DNA of 64,000 nt, taken from the NCBI RefSeq assembly GCF_900116415.1, contig NZ_FPAP01000001.1:1054001-1118000 (forward strand). Reading direction: 5' to 3'. The notes under the pieces were generated by a model. The model searched no databases, was not told the origin of the DNA, and worked only from the letters and a program-made list of their open reading frames with translations. The stretch's first letter is position 1, and every line of letters begins with the position of its first letter. Shown here piece after piece: positions 17,285-27,197 of this stretch. This DNA comes from Chryseobacterium formosense (GTDB lineage Bacteria > Bacteroidota > Bacteroidia > Flavobacteriales > Weeksellaceae). Position numbers and translations under genes: made by a program.

Positions 17285-20068
17285 TTAAAAATTAGCTTTA
17301 AGACCGAAAATAAAAGTTCTTACCTGAGGATAAGTTCCGTAGTCAACACCTGAAACACCATTTGTTGTATTGAATGCATTTACTTCAGGATCAAAACCTG
17401 TATAATCTGTCCAAGTTAGTAGATTTTGTCCCGTAATATAGAGATTTATCTTACTTACACCTTTGAAGGGACTTAAGAAATTATAGCCAAGTGTAGCACT
17501 CTTAATTTTAAGGAAAGAACCATTTTCCACAAATCTATCAGATACATACTGCGAAGTTGGAGAATTAGCCCTTGGTGTATTTGTAATTTGTCCAGGAGTA
17601 GTCCATCTGTCTAAGACCGCTGTAGATTGATTTTTAAAATCATTCATCATTTCAAGATCAAATCTTGAAGCATTGTAAATTTCACCTCCGTAAGATCCGG
17701 TCACCAAAACATCTAAATACCAGTTTTTATATGAAAAATTATTGCTGAAACCAAAACTGAAGTCCGGATTTGGATTTCCTATTATTGTTCTGTCATTGGG
17801 GTCAAAAATTCCATTTCCATTATTATCTTTGTATACCAAATCACCTGTTTGAGAATCGACATGACTCACTTGATAACCGTAAAAAGAACTTATTGCCTGA
17901 CCAGGTGTAAATCTTACTAAATTAGCTCCAACCGTTTCAATATTTGCTACATCAATGTTTGGTCTATAATTTAAATCTAATACCTTATTTTTTGTAAATG
18001 AAATATTGAAATTTGTGCTCCAATTAAAGTTTTCTCCTTTGAAATTCTGCGTGTTTAGAGCAAATTCTAAACCTTTGTTTTCCATGCTGCCAATATTCTT
18101 AAGAATGTTTCCGATACCAGCACTTTCGAATGAAATAGGAACAATTAAGTCCTTGGTTTTTCTTTTGTAAGCATCTATGCTCAATTTAATTCTATTGTTT
18201 AAGAAGCCAAAATCTAAACCTATGTTTGCATCCGTAGTTGTTTCCCAACCCAAGTCACTACTATCCCACTGATAACTGTACCAGACACCATCTGGACCTA
18301 CACGTGAATTTCTTTCAAGGTTATAATGAGAATATGGAGGAATTCCTGAAGCATTACCACTTTGTCCCCATCCTCCTCTCAATTTTAATTCGGATAAGAT
18401 TTTATTGTCAGCTAAGAAATCTTCATTAGATACAGTCCACGCTGCTGAAACTCCAGGGAAGAATCCCCATTTATTTCCGGGAGCTAAAGCTGAACTTCCG
18501 TTATATCTGAAAACTCCCATAATAGTATACTTGTTATCATAGGTGTACAGAGCTCTTCCGAAGAATGATAATTCTCTCAAATGTTCTTTTACAAGACTTT
18601 CACGCTTATTATCAATTACTGTATTATAATCAAAGAAAGTTGTGCCTTCAGGAAAGTTGTTTCCTTCAAAATTATTCCATGAGTTTCTCTTTTCATGGAT
18701 CTGATTTCCACCTAATAAAGCTAAATCATGAACTCCTGATTTTATAGTATAAGTTAAGGTGTTTTCAATATTTAAATCCTGATAAGTCGATAAATATTTG
18801 CCTCCAATACCTTTTTGCTGTCTTCCGTAACTCGTCTGGTAACCATCAGTAAACTGATCATTTGTTACATCTATAAAATCAAACGAAACTGTTGGCTTCC
18901 AAACTAAGTTTTTAAGAATGTTTACTTCTAAGCCTAAATTGCTTAAAAAACGCTGTGTACGAGTCTCGTTTTGTCTTGACTGATAAGCCACAGGGTTTTC
19001 CCAAGAAGACTGGAATGGGTTTAAAGCAAATTGTCCGTCTTTATAACCATCTAAGTAATTTCCTGCAGTATCTTTGTCTCTTATCGCAAGCTGACTGCCG
19101 TAAATAGGAAGAAAAGCTGGTGTATTCAACGCACTTAAAATAACTCCTCCTCTTGAAGTACCAAGATTATCATTGGTGTTTTTTAATCCGGTATTAATAT
19201 AATTAAAATTCGCCGTAAGTTTGATCCAGGGAGCTATTTTAGCGTCTAAATTTGCTTTTGCCGAAACTCTGTCGAATCTTGCAGGATCAATTATCCCGTC
19301 GATTCCCTGATAACCCAAAGCAGTGTATGCTCTTACATTTTCGTTACCGAAAGAATAATTAACATTATAGTTCTGATCAAAACCTGTTCTAAATACTTCG
19401 TCTCTCCAATTGGTATTAATACCTTCATATCTTGGATTGTTAATGGTTGTTAAGTAAGAAGGATTAATTTCCGCCATTAACGTTTTATACTGATCTAGAT
19501 TTAAAACATCAATATTATTAACGGTTTTAGACATACCCCAGTAAGCATTGAAACCTAACTGCGGTTTGTTTGCTTTCCCTCTTTTTGTAGTAACAATCAC
19601 TACTCCTGAAGAACCATTAATACCATAAATTGCAGCAGAAGTTGCATCCTTCAGAATTGTCATATCGGTAATATCGTCAGGATTAATTCCACTAATATCA
19701 AACGTCTGAATTCCATCAACAACATATAAAGGGTTTACACTCGAAGAAATAGAGTTGTTACCCCTGATTTTTACATCAATTGCAGCTCCCGGTTTTCCTG
19801 AAGACTGAATGACGTTGACTCCGGCTGCATTACCTTGTAATGCCTGACCGACGTTGTAAATCGGTCTGTCATCAAAAGTTTCAGACTTCACTGTAGAAAC
19901 GGCACTGGTAAGGTTTGATTTTTTAACGGATCCGTAACCAATTACAACCACTTCCTCAATTTTCTGTTCTTTCTGAACAGTGTCTTTCGGCGCTGTTTGT
20001 GCATGGAAATTTGCCGTAAAGTAAAGCGCTGCAACCAGCCCGATACTTCTTGATATTTTTACATTCAT
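17285..20068 (-). CDS. SusC/RagA-family TonB-linked outer-membrane transporter
   Basis: The protein has 927 residues. A signal peptide ends in FHAQ, then KIEEVVVIGYG is the TonB box. The plug (PLYVVDGIQ, DITDMTILKDATSAAIYG) and a beta-barrel ending in phenylalanine (FGLKANF) follow. It imports glycan oligosaccharides across the outer membrane with SusD, powered by TonB-ExbBD. It lacks the N-terminal carboxypeptidase-like regulatory domain that many SusC proteins carry, which explains its modest length. It is the first gene of the minus-strand locus and divergent from the MFS gene. Confidence 0.95.
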   Translation of the reverse strand: MNVKISRSIGLVAALYFTANFHAQTAPKDTVQKEQKIEEVVVIGYGSVKKSNLTSAVSTVKSETFDDRPIYNVGQALQGNAAGVNVIQSSGKPGAAIDVKIRGNNSISSSVNPLYVVDGIQTFDISGINPDDITDMTILKDATSAAIYGINGSSGVVIVTTKRGKANKPQLGFNAYWGMSKTVNNIDVLNLDQYKTLMAEINPSYLTTINNPRYEGINTNWRDEVFRTGFDQNYNVNYSFGNENVRAYTALGYQGIDGIIDPARFDRVSAKANLDAKIAPWIKLTANFNYINTGLKNTNDNLGTSRGGVILSALNTPAFLPIYGSQLAIRDKDTAGNYLDGYKDGQFALNPFQSSWENPVAYQSRQNETRTQRFLSNLGLEVNILKNLVWKPTVSFDFIDVTNDQFTDGYQTSYGRQQKGIGGKYLSTYQDLNIENTLTYTIKSGVHDLALLGGNQIHEKRNSWNNFEGNNFPEGTTFFDYNTVIDNKRESLVKEHLRELSFFGRALYTYDNKYTIMGVFRYNGSSALAPGNKWGFFPGVSAAWTVSNEDFLADNKILSELKLRGGWGQSGNASGIPPYSHYNLERNSRVGPDGVWYSYQWDSSDLGWETTTDANIGLDFGFLNNRIKLSIDAYKRKTKDLIVPISFESAGIGNILKNIGSMENKGLEFALNTQNFKGENFNWSTNFNISFTKNKVLDLNYRPNIDVANIETVGANLVRFTPGQAISSFYGYQVSHVDSQTGDLVYKDNNGNGIFDPNDRTIIGNPNPDFSFGFSNNFSYKNWYLDVLVTGSYGGEIYNASRFDLEMMNDFKNQSTAVLDRWTTPGQITNTPRANSPTSQYVSDRFVENGSFLKIKSATLGYNFLSPFKGVSKINLYITGQNLLTWTDYTGFDPEVNAFNTTNGVSGVDYGTYPQVRTFIFGLKANF

Positions 20069-20087
20069 ATACAGTTTGTTTTTTAAT

Positions 20088-20100
20088 TCTCAAATTGAGA
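20088..20100. promoter_or_regulatory. 13-bp palindrome in the susC leader
   Basis: TCTCAA-A-TTGAGA is a perfect palindrome 20 nt upstream of the susC start, in the 177-nt region shared with the divergent MFS/NUDIX genes. It could be an operator, for example of the NUDIX regulator, or a leader hairpin. No good -7 box was found for either direction in this interval. Confidence 0.4.
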
Positions 20101-20245
20101 CAATAAAAATATATTTTTTTTTGAACATTTAACATTTATTTAATAATTATTTTAATATTTCCTGTATTTTTGGGACTTTAAAGCCTATCAAATCAGGCAA
20201 AACAAAGTAAAAAATTCAATTCTTAGCTAAAAATTTATCCCCAAA

Positions 20246-21430
20246 ATGAATCTCAAGCAGCCCAATATTTCTCTTCCGTTGAAGCTAACTTTCCTTATTT
20301 TCTCAATGGTTTTGAATTGCATGGGCATCATTATCATTCAGCTTTCACAGGAAAATATCACTTATGATAAGTTAGGTTTTTTAGAATCATTTAAGGATAT
20401 TCCCATTGCTTTTATTTCACTTTTTGCAGTAAATTTCATCAGCAGATTCGGAACAAAAAAATCACTCGTTTTTTCGCTTTTGTTTGTTGCCATCTGTTCA
20501 CTTATTCTTCCATTTGTAAAAGTATTCTGGTTTTATAAACTTTGGTTTGCGATAATCGGGACTTGTTTTGCACTAGGAAAAATTTGTGTTTACGGAATTA
20601 TCCGGAATAATATGATCGAAGAAAAATCTCTTGCCAAAACCATGAACAGTGTGGAAGCTTCTTTCATGATCGGAATTTTTGTGGTCAATACAGGTTTTGG
20701 GTGGCTTATTTCAAGTAAATATGGTGAATTCTGGAAATTCGGGTTTATATTTATATCACTGATTTCATTTTTTACGGTGTATCTTTTTTCAAAACTAAAA
20801 ATATCCGAACCGGAAAATAAAAATACCCGGTTGCTTCCCGACTTATCAGGCTTCGGAAAAACATCGGTTGTCGTATTTTTTGCGGTAATCTTTTTTATTG
20901 TTTTTACAGAACAGAGTTTCAACTCCTGGTTACCAGCTTTTTATAAAGATCATTTGAAGGTAAACTCATTTTTTGCATTGCAGGCTTCCTCATTTTTAGC
21001 CCTGTTTTCTTATGCCGGAAGAACGATCACATCTAAAATCATACAGAGATTTTCTTTAGGTAAATATTTTATAACTTGTCTACTTCTTACCATTTCCCTA
21101 CTCATCATTATATCAATCATTCAATTTTATTTTTCGGATGATGCGAAGGTTCTTTTGTATCTTTTCCCGGTAATCGGCTTGTTTCTTTCACCTCTTTATC
21201 CGGTGATCAATGCAAAAATGATTGCTAAAATTGATAGAGAAAAAATTAATACCTTCACCTCACTCATTGTAATTTTCTCTTCATTGGGAAGTTCACTCAG
21301 TTCAATTACCATATCGATATTATTTGAAAGACAGTTACTTAGTTACTATTCTGTGTACATTTTAAGTGCTGTTGTCGTTATTTTTATACTTGCATTTGCT
21401 TATTTTAGATTAAGCGCTAATAAAATTTAA
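20246..21430 (+). CDS. Major facilitator superfamily transporter (likely sugar)
   Basis: The protein has 394 residues, almost entirely hydrophobic, with about 12 predicted membrane segments and a central polar loop (about 190-205, SKLKISEPENKNTR). An Asn/Gly-rich first half and RFGTKKS between helices 2 and 3 correspond to the MFS A-motif region in weak form. It is probably an inner-membrane importer of the sugar released by the neighbouring glucan enzymes. It is divergent from susC and 22 nt ahead of the NUDIX regulator, with which it forms an operon. Substrate is inferred from context only. Confidence 0.8.
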   Translation: MNLKQPNISLPLKLTFLIFSMVLNCMGIIIIQLSQENITYDKLGFLESFKDIPIAFISLFAVNFISRFGTKKSLVFSLLFVAICSLILPFVKVFWFYKLWFAIIGTCFALGKICVYGIIRNNMIEEKSLAKTMNSVEASFMIGIFVVNTGFGWLISSKYGEFWKFGFIFISLISFFTVYLFSKLKISEPENKNTRLLPDLSGFGKTSVVVFFAVIFFIVFTEQSFNSWLPAFYKDHLKVNSFFALQASSFLALFSYAGRTITSKIIQRFSLGKYFITCLLLTISLLIIISIIQFYFSDDAKVLLYLFPVIGLFLSPLYPVINAKMIAKIDREKINTFTSLIVIFSSLGSSLSSITISILFERQLLSYYSVYILSAVVVIFILAFAYFRLSANKI

Positions 21431-21452
21431 AAAATAATTTTATTTTTATCCC

Positions 21453-22193
21453 ATGAAAACGGATCACAATAAAAACTTAGAATCATTAAAGGAACTCATT
21501 GACAGTAAGGATCTTATCCCTAATATCTCAGTAGACTGTACCATTTTCGGTTTCCACGACAATATCCTTAAAGTCTTATTATTGAAGTACCACGATATGG
21601 ATTTGTATTCTCTTCCCGGTGGTTTTGTTTTCATAGATGAAGATCTTAGAGAAGCCGCAGATCGTGTTTTATATGAAAGAACCCATCTTAAAGGTTTGTT
21701 TCTGGAACAGTTTCATACTTTTGGAAGGCTCGACAGAACAAAGAATAACGTTCACAAAACTTTAATTAATAACAAAGGCCTTGAGGTTCCTTCTGATCAC
21801 TGGATTTTGCAAAGATTTATCACAGTCGGTTATTGCAGCCTGATCGATTTTTCGATGGCAAATACTTTTCCGGATGCTTTTAATGAATCTTGCGCTTGGT
21901 TTGAAGTAAATAAACTTCCACAAATGGCTTTCGACCATGACAGAGTCATTTCTGAAGGATTGCAATATCTCAGAAAAAACATTGATACTCAGATTGCTGC
22001 AAGTAATCTTTTGCCTGAAAAATTCACCATGAAAGATCTTCAGTCATTATACGAGACAATTTTAGGGGAAAAATTCAGAAGGAATAATTTTCAGCGTAAA
22101 ATATTAAGCACCAATTCTTTAGAAAGAATGGAAAAACTTTACGACGGTTCTGCCAACAAAGCGCCTTATCTGTATAAATTTATCAAAGAATAG
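21453..22193 (+). CDS. NUDIX-type transcriptional regulator (NrtR/AraR-like)
   Basis: The protein has 246 residues. The N-terminal part (about 20-150) is a NUDIX fold containing LYSLPGGFVFIDEDL. The catalytic box is degraded (RVLYERTHL where REuxEExG is expected), so hydrolysis is unlikely. The C-terminal 80 residues form a winged helix like that of NrtR and of the Bacteroidota arabinose regulator AraR, ending KAPYLYKF. Such proteins sense sugars or ADP-ribose and repress catabolic genes. Its place beside the MFS transporter and opposite susC makes it the likely local regulator. No HTCS or sigma/anti-sigma pair is present. Confidence 0.82.
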   Translation: MKTDHNKNLESLKELIDSKDLIPNISVDCTIFGFHDNILKVLLLKYHDMDLYSLPGGFVFIDEDLREAADRVLYERTHLKGLFLEQFHTFGRLDRTKNNVHKTLINNKGLEVPSDHWILQRFITVGYCSLIDFSMANTFPDAFNESCAWFEVNKLPQMAFDHDRVISEGLQYLRKNIDTQIAASNLLPEKFTMKDLQSLYETILGEKFRRNNFQRKILSTNSLERMEKLYDGSANKAPYLYKFIKE

Positions 22194-22265
22194 CCTTTTT
22201 TCTCATTTTTAAAGTTTTTTTTTCAGGGTTCCGAAAAAATCTTACTTTTAGAAAAATTAAATTAC

Positions 22266-23444
22266 ATGTCATATTATCCTCTTACCAGCATTCCCGATTA
22301 CTACGGAATTGATGCTTTATTAACCGAAGAACACAAACTAATTCGCCAGTCTGTAAGAGATTGGGTAGAAAGTTTTGTAATGCCGAAAATAGATGAAGCC
22401 GCTCAAAATCATACCGATTTGCCGAATCTGATGAAAGAATTGGGTAAAATCGGAGCTTTGGGACCATACATTCCTGAGGAATATGGTGGTTCTGGTTTAG
22501 ATCAGATTTCGTATGGTTTAATTATGCAGGAATTGGAAAGAGGAGATTCAGCAGTACGTTCTGCGGCTTCTGTGCAAAGTTCTTTGGTGATGTTCCCGAT
22601 TAATGAATTCGGTTCTGAAGAGCAGAAAAGAAAATATTTACCAAAATTAGCTTCAGGAGAAATGATCGGATCTTTCGGTCTTACTGAGCCTAATCATGGT
22701 TCCGACCCAAGCTCTATGGAGACTTATTTTAAAGATATGGGAGATCATTATCTTTTAAATGGTGCTAAAATGTGGATTACCAATTCTCCATTGTGCGATA
22801 TTGCAGTAATTTGGGCTAAAAATGAAGAGGGAAAAGTGCAGGGACTGATCGTTGAAAGAGGAATGGAAGGTTTCACAACTCCGGAAACACACAATAAATG
22901 GAGCTTGAGAGCATCTAAAACCGGTGAATTGGTTTTCAATGATGTGAAGGTTCCAAAAGAAAACTTATTACCCAATGTTACAGGCTTGAAAGGACCTTTA
23001 TCATGTTTAAATTCTGCAAGATACGGAATTTCGTGGGGTGTAATTGGCGCAGCGATTGATTGTTATTGTACTGCTGTTCAGTATTCTAAAGAAAGAAAAC
23101 AATTCGGAAAACCAATTGGTTCATATCAGTTACAGCAGAAAAAATTAGCTGAATTTTTAACGGAAATCACTAAAGCTCAGTTACTTTGTTTACAGTTAGG
23201 AAACCTGAAGAATGACCACAAGGCAAGTCCGGCTCAGATTTCTATGGCGAAAAGAAATAATGTAAAGATGGCAATTGATATTGCAAGAGAATCACGACAG
23301 ATTCTTGGCGGGATGGGAATCATGGGAGAATTCCCGATGATGCGTCACGCTGCCAATTTAGAATCGGTAATTACTTATGAAGGAACACATGATGTTCACT
23401 TGTTGATTACAGGTCTTGACATTACAGGAATTAACGCTTTTTAA
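22266..23444 (+). CDS. Glutaryl-CoA dehydrogenase (acyl-CoA dehydrogenase family)
   Basis: The protein has 392 residues, the length of glutaryl-CoA dehydrogenase. Segments such as RSAASVQSSLVMFPI, FGLTEPNHGSDPSSM, WITNSP and NSARYGISWGV match GCDH closely. The catalytic base is Glu372 in TYEGTHDVH. The enzyme oxidatively decarboxylates glutaryl-CoA to crotonyl-CoA in lysine and tryptophan breakdown, using FAD and passing electrons to ETF. It is separated from the NUDIX gene by 72 nt and ends at a bidirectional terminator. Confidence 0.9.
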   Translation: MSYYPLTSIPDYYGIDALLTEEHKLIRQSVRDWVESFVMPKIDEAAQNHTDLPNLMKELGKIGALGPYIPEEYGGSGLDQISYGLIMQELERGDSAVRSAASVQSSLVMFPINEFGSEEQKRKYLPKLASGEMIGSFGLTEPNHGSDPSSMETYFKDMGDHYLLNGAKMWITNSPLCDIAVIWAKNEEGKVQGLIVERGMEGFTTPETHNKWSLRASKTGELVFNDVKVPKENLLPNVTGLKGPLSCLNSARYGISWGVIGAAIDCYCTAVQYSKERKQFGKPIGSYQLQQKKLAEFLTEITKAQLLCLQLGNLKNDHKASPAQISMAKRNNVKMAIDIARESRQILGGMGIMGEFPMMRHAANLESVITYEGTHDVHLLITGLDITGINAF

Positions 23445-23456
23445 ATAACTCAATTC

Positions 23457-23495
23457 AAACCTGACAGATTTTTGAAACCTGTCAGGTTTATAATT
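23457..23495. terminator. Bidirectional terminator
   Basis: AAACCTGACAG (23457-23467) and CTGTCAGGTTT (23479-23489) form an 11-bp stem with an 11-nt loop between two convergent genes. Confidence 0.8.
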
Positions 23496-26195
23496 TTAGC
23501 TAGCATTGTACGTTTTTACATTTTCAAGGAAACTTATTTCAGGATTTAAAATTTCAAGAATTAAATTTTGGATTGAAACCATTGCATCATCGAGATTCCC
23601 CTGAGCAAATTCAAGTGACACTACCCCTTTTTTAGCATCTGCAAAACTCCAGATTCCTGTTTCTACAGGATAACCCCAAAATTCGGGCAAACTTTGAACT
23701 ACATATTGATACAAACAAAGCTGCATTGCCTGTTTTCGATCGCTATTCTGAAAGTAATCCGATTTGTTGAGCTCATCAATTTTTACCGTCAGATTTTTAG
23801 TTTTTGCTGTTTTATAATCAATAATTCGAATCGTTCCGTTGAGCTTATCAATTCGATCGATGAATCCAAAGAAAGATACCTTGTCAGATTTTTCATCATT
23901 AAGGTAAAAATCTACACTTTCAAAACGTCTTTCAATATCAATGATCTCTAAAGAGTTTCCGTTTTTAATCAATTCAAGATCATGATTAAGAATATTCTCA
24001 GTCACTTTTTTGGCAATTGCCCGATGAATGTAATTCATCCCTTTCTGATAGAATTCCGGTTGGTGTTTCAACTTTTCGATAGCAACATCTATAAATTGAT
24101 CTATTTGTTTAATTGAATCCTGTAAATCATTTAATTTTAAAACTTTACCTTTTAATACTTCATAAATCTCTTGAAGGGTGAAATGCACTAAATTTCCGTA
24201 ATTTCTGATGGATAATTCTTCTTCAATTTCATCAGCTTCAGAAGTATTTAATATTTTAGAAAGATAAAAATCAACCGGATTATACAGATAACTCGTCAAA
24301 TGCGAAGCCGAAACTTTCTCTTTCCATTTCAAGAGCTGTTGCTGAACAATATCCGTTTTGAATATTTCGATGGGCTGGCTCAAAATTGGTTCAGAAGAAT
24401 TCTCGACAATGATATGTTCGATCTGATGTGAACTTTCCATTTCAATTTGGGTGATAAATCTACTTTTTTCTCCTGTATTTACCCCCGAACTTAAAGCATT
24501 AAAAAGCAAATGAACATTCTTTGCATCCTGAATCAAACGATAGAAATGATAGGCATAAATACTGTCATTTTCCAGGAAAGTGTGCAGATCAAAATGTCTG
24601 CGAATATCAAAAGGAATATAGGTGTTTTGTGAATTTCCTAGAGGTAATTTGCCTTCATTTACCGACAGAAGAATTACGTTTTCAAAATTTAAAAGACGGG
24701 TTTCCAGCAATCCCATTACCTGAAGCCCTTTCAAAGGTTCTCCCTGAAAATCGATACTTTCTGAATTGATATGCTGGTTGATCAGAATTTCAAGCGTTTC
24801 CATCTTTATATCAAAACCATAAGGCGTGATCTGATTTTTGATGATTCTGAATGCATTTTCAAAATGAGAAACGTTTTCATATTGAATATCATCAAGCTCA
24901 AGCCATTTTATTTTACGGCAAAACTCAATAAGATCATCCAAAAAACGATATCCAGATTGTGCTTTTTGGAGAAGATTGAAATAAGATAAATTTTCTAAAA
25001 GTTCCCGAAAAAGCTTTTGAGAGATATAAACAATGTTCCTCTCCTCTATTTTAGACTTAAATTCATTAATGGTTTTTTCGTCTTCATCAGATTTAGGAAG
25101 TTCTTCAAGAATCGGAAAAACATCGCGATAATAGTATGAACTTTTGCTTTTTTCAAGCTGTTTCTGAAGATAAAAAAGTTGTTTTACCGCATTTGAAAAT
25201 GAAAGATTTTTCAACGGAAAACCCATTGTAATGTTTAGATTTTCAACAGCATGCATGACATCGAGACTTGCAGGCAAAAGATTTTCATCTAATAAAACTA
25301 CTGCGGTATTGGTAAATGTTTTATTATCAATTTTTTCAAATAATTCTGGTAGAATTTTGGTTTGGGTAACATTCCCTGAAACTTCGTAAACCCTGATGTT
25401 TTTAGGTTGATTAAAATCATCCTCAATCCAATTGAAAGCTCTGCTGTCATTGAATTCCTTCCATGTTTTATGATTTCTAAGGAATTTCCCGGCTTCTTGT
25501 CTTTCATCATCAAAATAATATTTATCTGCCTGAAAAAAACATTGTGCTTTATCCCATTGCAAAAGATTTCGCACTAATTTTTCTTCAACTGGTGTAAATG
25601 CATTAAAACCACAAAAAACAAAATTCTCGGTATTATTTTTAGCAAATTGTTCGATTTTAGCTTTTGCAGATTCATGAATCATTCCGGGAGTTGCCCAGTT
25701 TTTTTCTTTTAATTTCTTTTTTAAAACCGGAAGAAAAACATTCATGTTCCGCCAGAAATTCAGGAATTTTTTCCTTGGAACTTCATCATCACCCAAATCC
25801 TGTGCCCATTCTTTGATCCGCTCTTCATCAAACATATACTGCAGAACGGCTTCATCTGAATCTGAAAACTTCAGAATATCATCCCAATCTTTCTGAAGTG
25901 TCGGAAACCATTTTAAAAATTCAGAAAAATCATCATTAGGAATGAGGTTTAAACTTTTATAAACATCGTACGCAAAAAGCCAGAGAGAAATCCCCTGAAT
26001 GGTTTGTTGGTCAACAATGTTAACAATAAGTTCTTCAATCGTGTAAAAAGTCGGAAGAAATCCCGAATAGTTGTTTTCTTCCAGAATCTGACGAATGAAA
26101 ACGATGGGTCTTTTCCCGGGAAGAACAATATTAAATTGCGATAAATCAGAATTCTGAATTATTAATTCATTGATGATTTTGTTTAGAAATTTCAA
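23496..26195 (-). CDS. PD-(D/E)XK nuclease family protein (AddB/RecB-like)
   Basis: The protein has 899 residues. The C-terminal third is a RecB-family nuclease: LVHFTLQEIYE near 680, GFIDRID then IRIIDYKTAK (the D and DYK catalytic residues), and the supporting QAMQLCLYQYV motif. The first 600 residues resemble an inactive UvrD-like helicase fold as in AddB, with no P-loop seen at the N-terminus. The four AddB iron-sulfur cysteines are not apparent. A role in double-strand end processing with an AddA/RecB-like helicase encoded elsewhere is likely. It overlaps the next gene upstream by 4 nt, implying translation coupling. Confidence 0.82.
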   Translation of the reverse strand: MKFLNKIINELIIQNSDLSQFNIVLPGKRPIVFIRQILEENNYSGFLPTFYTIEELIVNIVDQQTIQGISLWLFAYDVYKSLNLIPNDDFSEFLKWFPTLQKDWDDILKFSDSDEAVLQYMFDEERIKEWAQDLGDDEVPRKKFLNFWRNMNVFLPVLKKKLKEKNWATPGMIHESAKAKIEQFAKNNTENFVFCGFNAFTPVEEKLVRNLLQWDKAQCFFQADKYYFDDERQEAGKFLRNHKTWKEFNDSRAFNWIEDDFNQPKNIRVYEVSGNVTQTKILPELFEKIDNKTFTNTAVVLLDENLLPASLDVMHAVENLNITMGFPLKNLSFSNAVKQLFYLQKQLEKSKSSYYYRDVFPILEELPKSDEDEKTINEFKSKIEERNIVYISQKLFRELLENLSYFNLLQKAQSGYRFLDDLIEFCRKIKWLELDDIQYENVSHFENAFRIIKNQITPYGFDIKMETLEILINQHINSESIDFQGEPLKGLQVMGLLETRLLNFENVILLSVNEGKLPLGNSQNTYIPFDIRRHFDLHTFLENDSIYAYHFYRLIQDAKNVHLLFNALSSGVNTGEKSRFITQIEMESSHQIEHIIVENSSEPILSQPIEIFKTDIVQQQLLKWKEKVSASHLTSYLYNPVDFYLSKILNTSEADEIEEELSIRNYGNLVHFTLQEIYEVLKGKVLKLNDLQDSIKQIDQFIDVAIEKLKHQPEFYQKGMNYIHRAIAKKVTENILNHDLELIKNGNSLEIIDIERRFESVDFYLNDEKSDKVSFFGFIDRIDKLNGTIRIIDYKTAKTKNLTVKIDELNKSDYFQNSDRKQAMQLCLYQYVVQSLPEFWGYPVETGIWSFADAKKGVVSLEFAQGNLDDAMVSIQNLILEILNPEISFLENVKTYNAS

Positions 26196-26728
26196 ATTTT
26201 CTGGTAGTTTTTTAGTTTTTCGAGCTCTTCGCTTATTAACATATTGTATTCTGCCTGTTTTTCTTTATTCATTCCGTGCTCTGTAACCCGGTCATAAGCA
26301 GCCTGAAAATTTTTATATTCTGAAGAAATTTTAGCGTAAATCGTCTTGAAAAGTTTATTGTAATCCGCAGTCGTTTTTATTTTTTCCGAAACTTCTTTTC
26401 TCAGTTTTCTTGCATGAATTTCAGCAATATCGAAATGTTTCTGCTCATGAAGAAGCACATAATCATTGATTCTCTTATCGTCCTTCCAGGATTTATCTTC
26501 GTTAAAAACAGTTTCAATGGTCATTTTTACAGGAATTTTAGGATCGCTTGAAGTAATTACAGAATATTCCCAACCGCAATGCGTGTATGCTACGACTGTT
26601 GAACCACCTAAATTGTTGCGTTTGCTTTTAAAATTATCCCAAACCAACTTCTGATCTTCACTCCAGTAAATTTTCTGAGCAGATAATCCGCTAAAAATCA
26701 ATAAGAAAACGATTAAAAAAAACTTCAT
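26192..26728 (-). CDS. Exported protein with HExxH-like motif (DUF922-like)
   Basis: The protein has 178 residues with a signal peptide (FSGLSAQ). LLHEQKHFDIAE contains HExxH (HEQKH), the zinc-binding signature of many metalloproteases, followed by a long charged helix. The overall form resembles DUF922 proteins, putative secreted zinc proteases. No activity is proven for the group that I can cite. It lies in a three-gene minus-strand run between the lipoprotein gene (1-nt overlap) and the nuclease gene (4-nt overlap). Confidence 0.65.
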   Translation of the reverse strand: MKFFLIVFLLIFSGLSAQKIYWSEDQKLVWDNFKSKRNNLGGSTVVAYTHCGWEYSVITSSDPKIPVKMTIETVFNEDKSWKDDKRINDYVLLHEQKHFDIAEIHARKLRKEVSEKIKTTADYNKLFKTIYAKISSEYKNFQAAYDRVTEHGMNKEKQAEYNMLISEELEKLKNYQKI

Positions 26729-27135
26729 TATTCCACTACAATTGTTTTTGTGATCCAGCTATTATCTCCGTTCCAGAATTTGAAAGTGTATGTTCCCACT
26801 TTTTGAGGTCTGAAATTAATCTGATTCGCTCCGGTATAAATTGCCTGTGTACACGGACCGTTTGTTGTAAACTGATAGGCTGTAATATCCCTTTCAAGAT
26901 CCGACAAGTGAACGTAGTCGTAACCGTAAAAACCTTTGCATCCCGATGAATAGGTTGAATACGTTCTGATACTCTGAACCGAAAAAACATCCATTGTATC
27001 GTTCACTATTTTCACACTGTCGATTTTCACCTTATCAACAGATTCGATCGTCTGATAATCGTCATCATCTTTACATGAAGTAAATGAGATACCAAAAATT
27101 ATAGCAGCAAGACTTATTTTCAAAAGAGATTTCAT
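26728..27135 (-). CDS. Small lipoprotein of unknown function
   Basis: The protein has 135 residues. A signal peptide with lipobox (SFTSCKDDDD) is followed by an acidic stretch typical of surface-exposed Bacteroidota lipoproteins, where charged residues follow the cysteine. Two further cysteines (SSGCKGF and GPCTQA) could form a disulfide. The end looks like a beta-sandwich strand (KVGTYTFKFWNG). The family is not recognised. It is the first gene of the minus-strand run with the HExxH protein and the nuclease. Confidence 0.7.
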   Translation of the reverse strand: MKSLLKISLAAIIFGISFTSCKDDDDYQTIESVDKVKIDSVKIVNDTMDVFSVQSIRTYSTYSSGCKGFYGYDYVHLSDLERDITAYQFTTNGPCTQAIYTGANQINFRPQKVGTYTFKFWNGDNSWITKTIVVE

Positions 27136-27197
27136 GATACAGGATTTGATTAAATTCTAATTAAAATTAACAAAAATTATTCTTTATTAACGTCAAA

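Noticed and set aside
23496-26195. Possible anti-phage helicase-nuclease
   Set aside because: The neighbours are core or unrelated genes, and the architecture fits a housekeeping AddB/RecB-like repair nuclease of Flavobacteriia.
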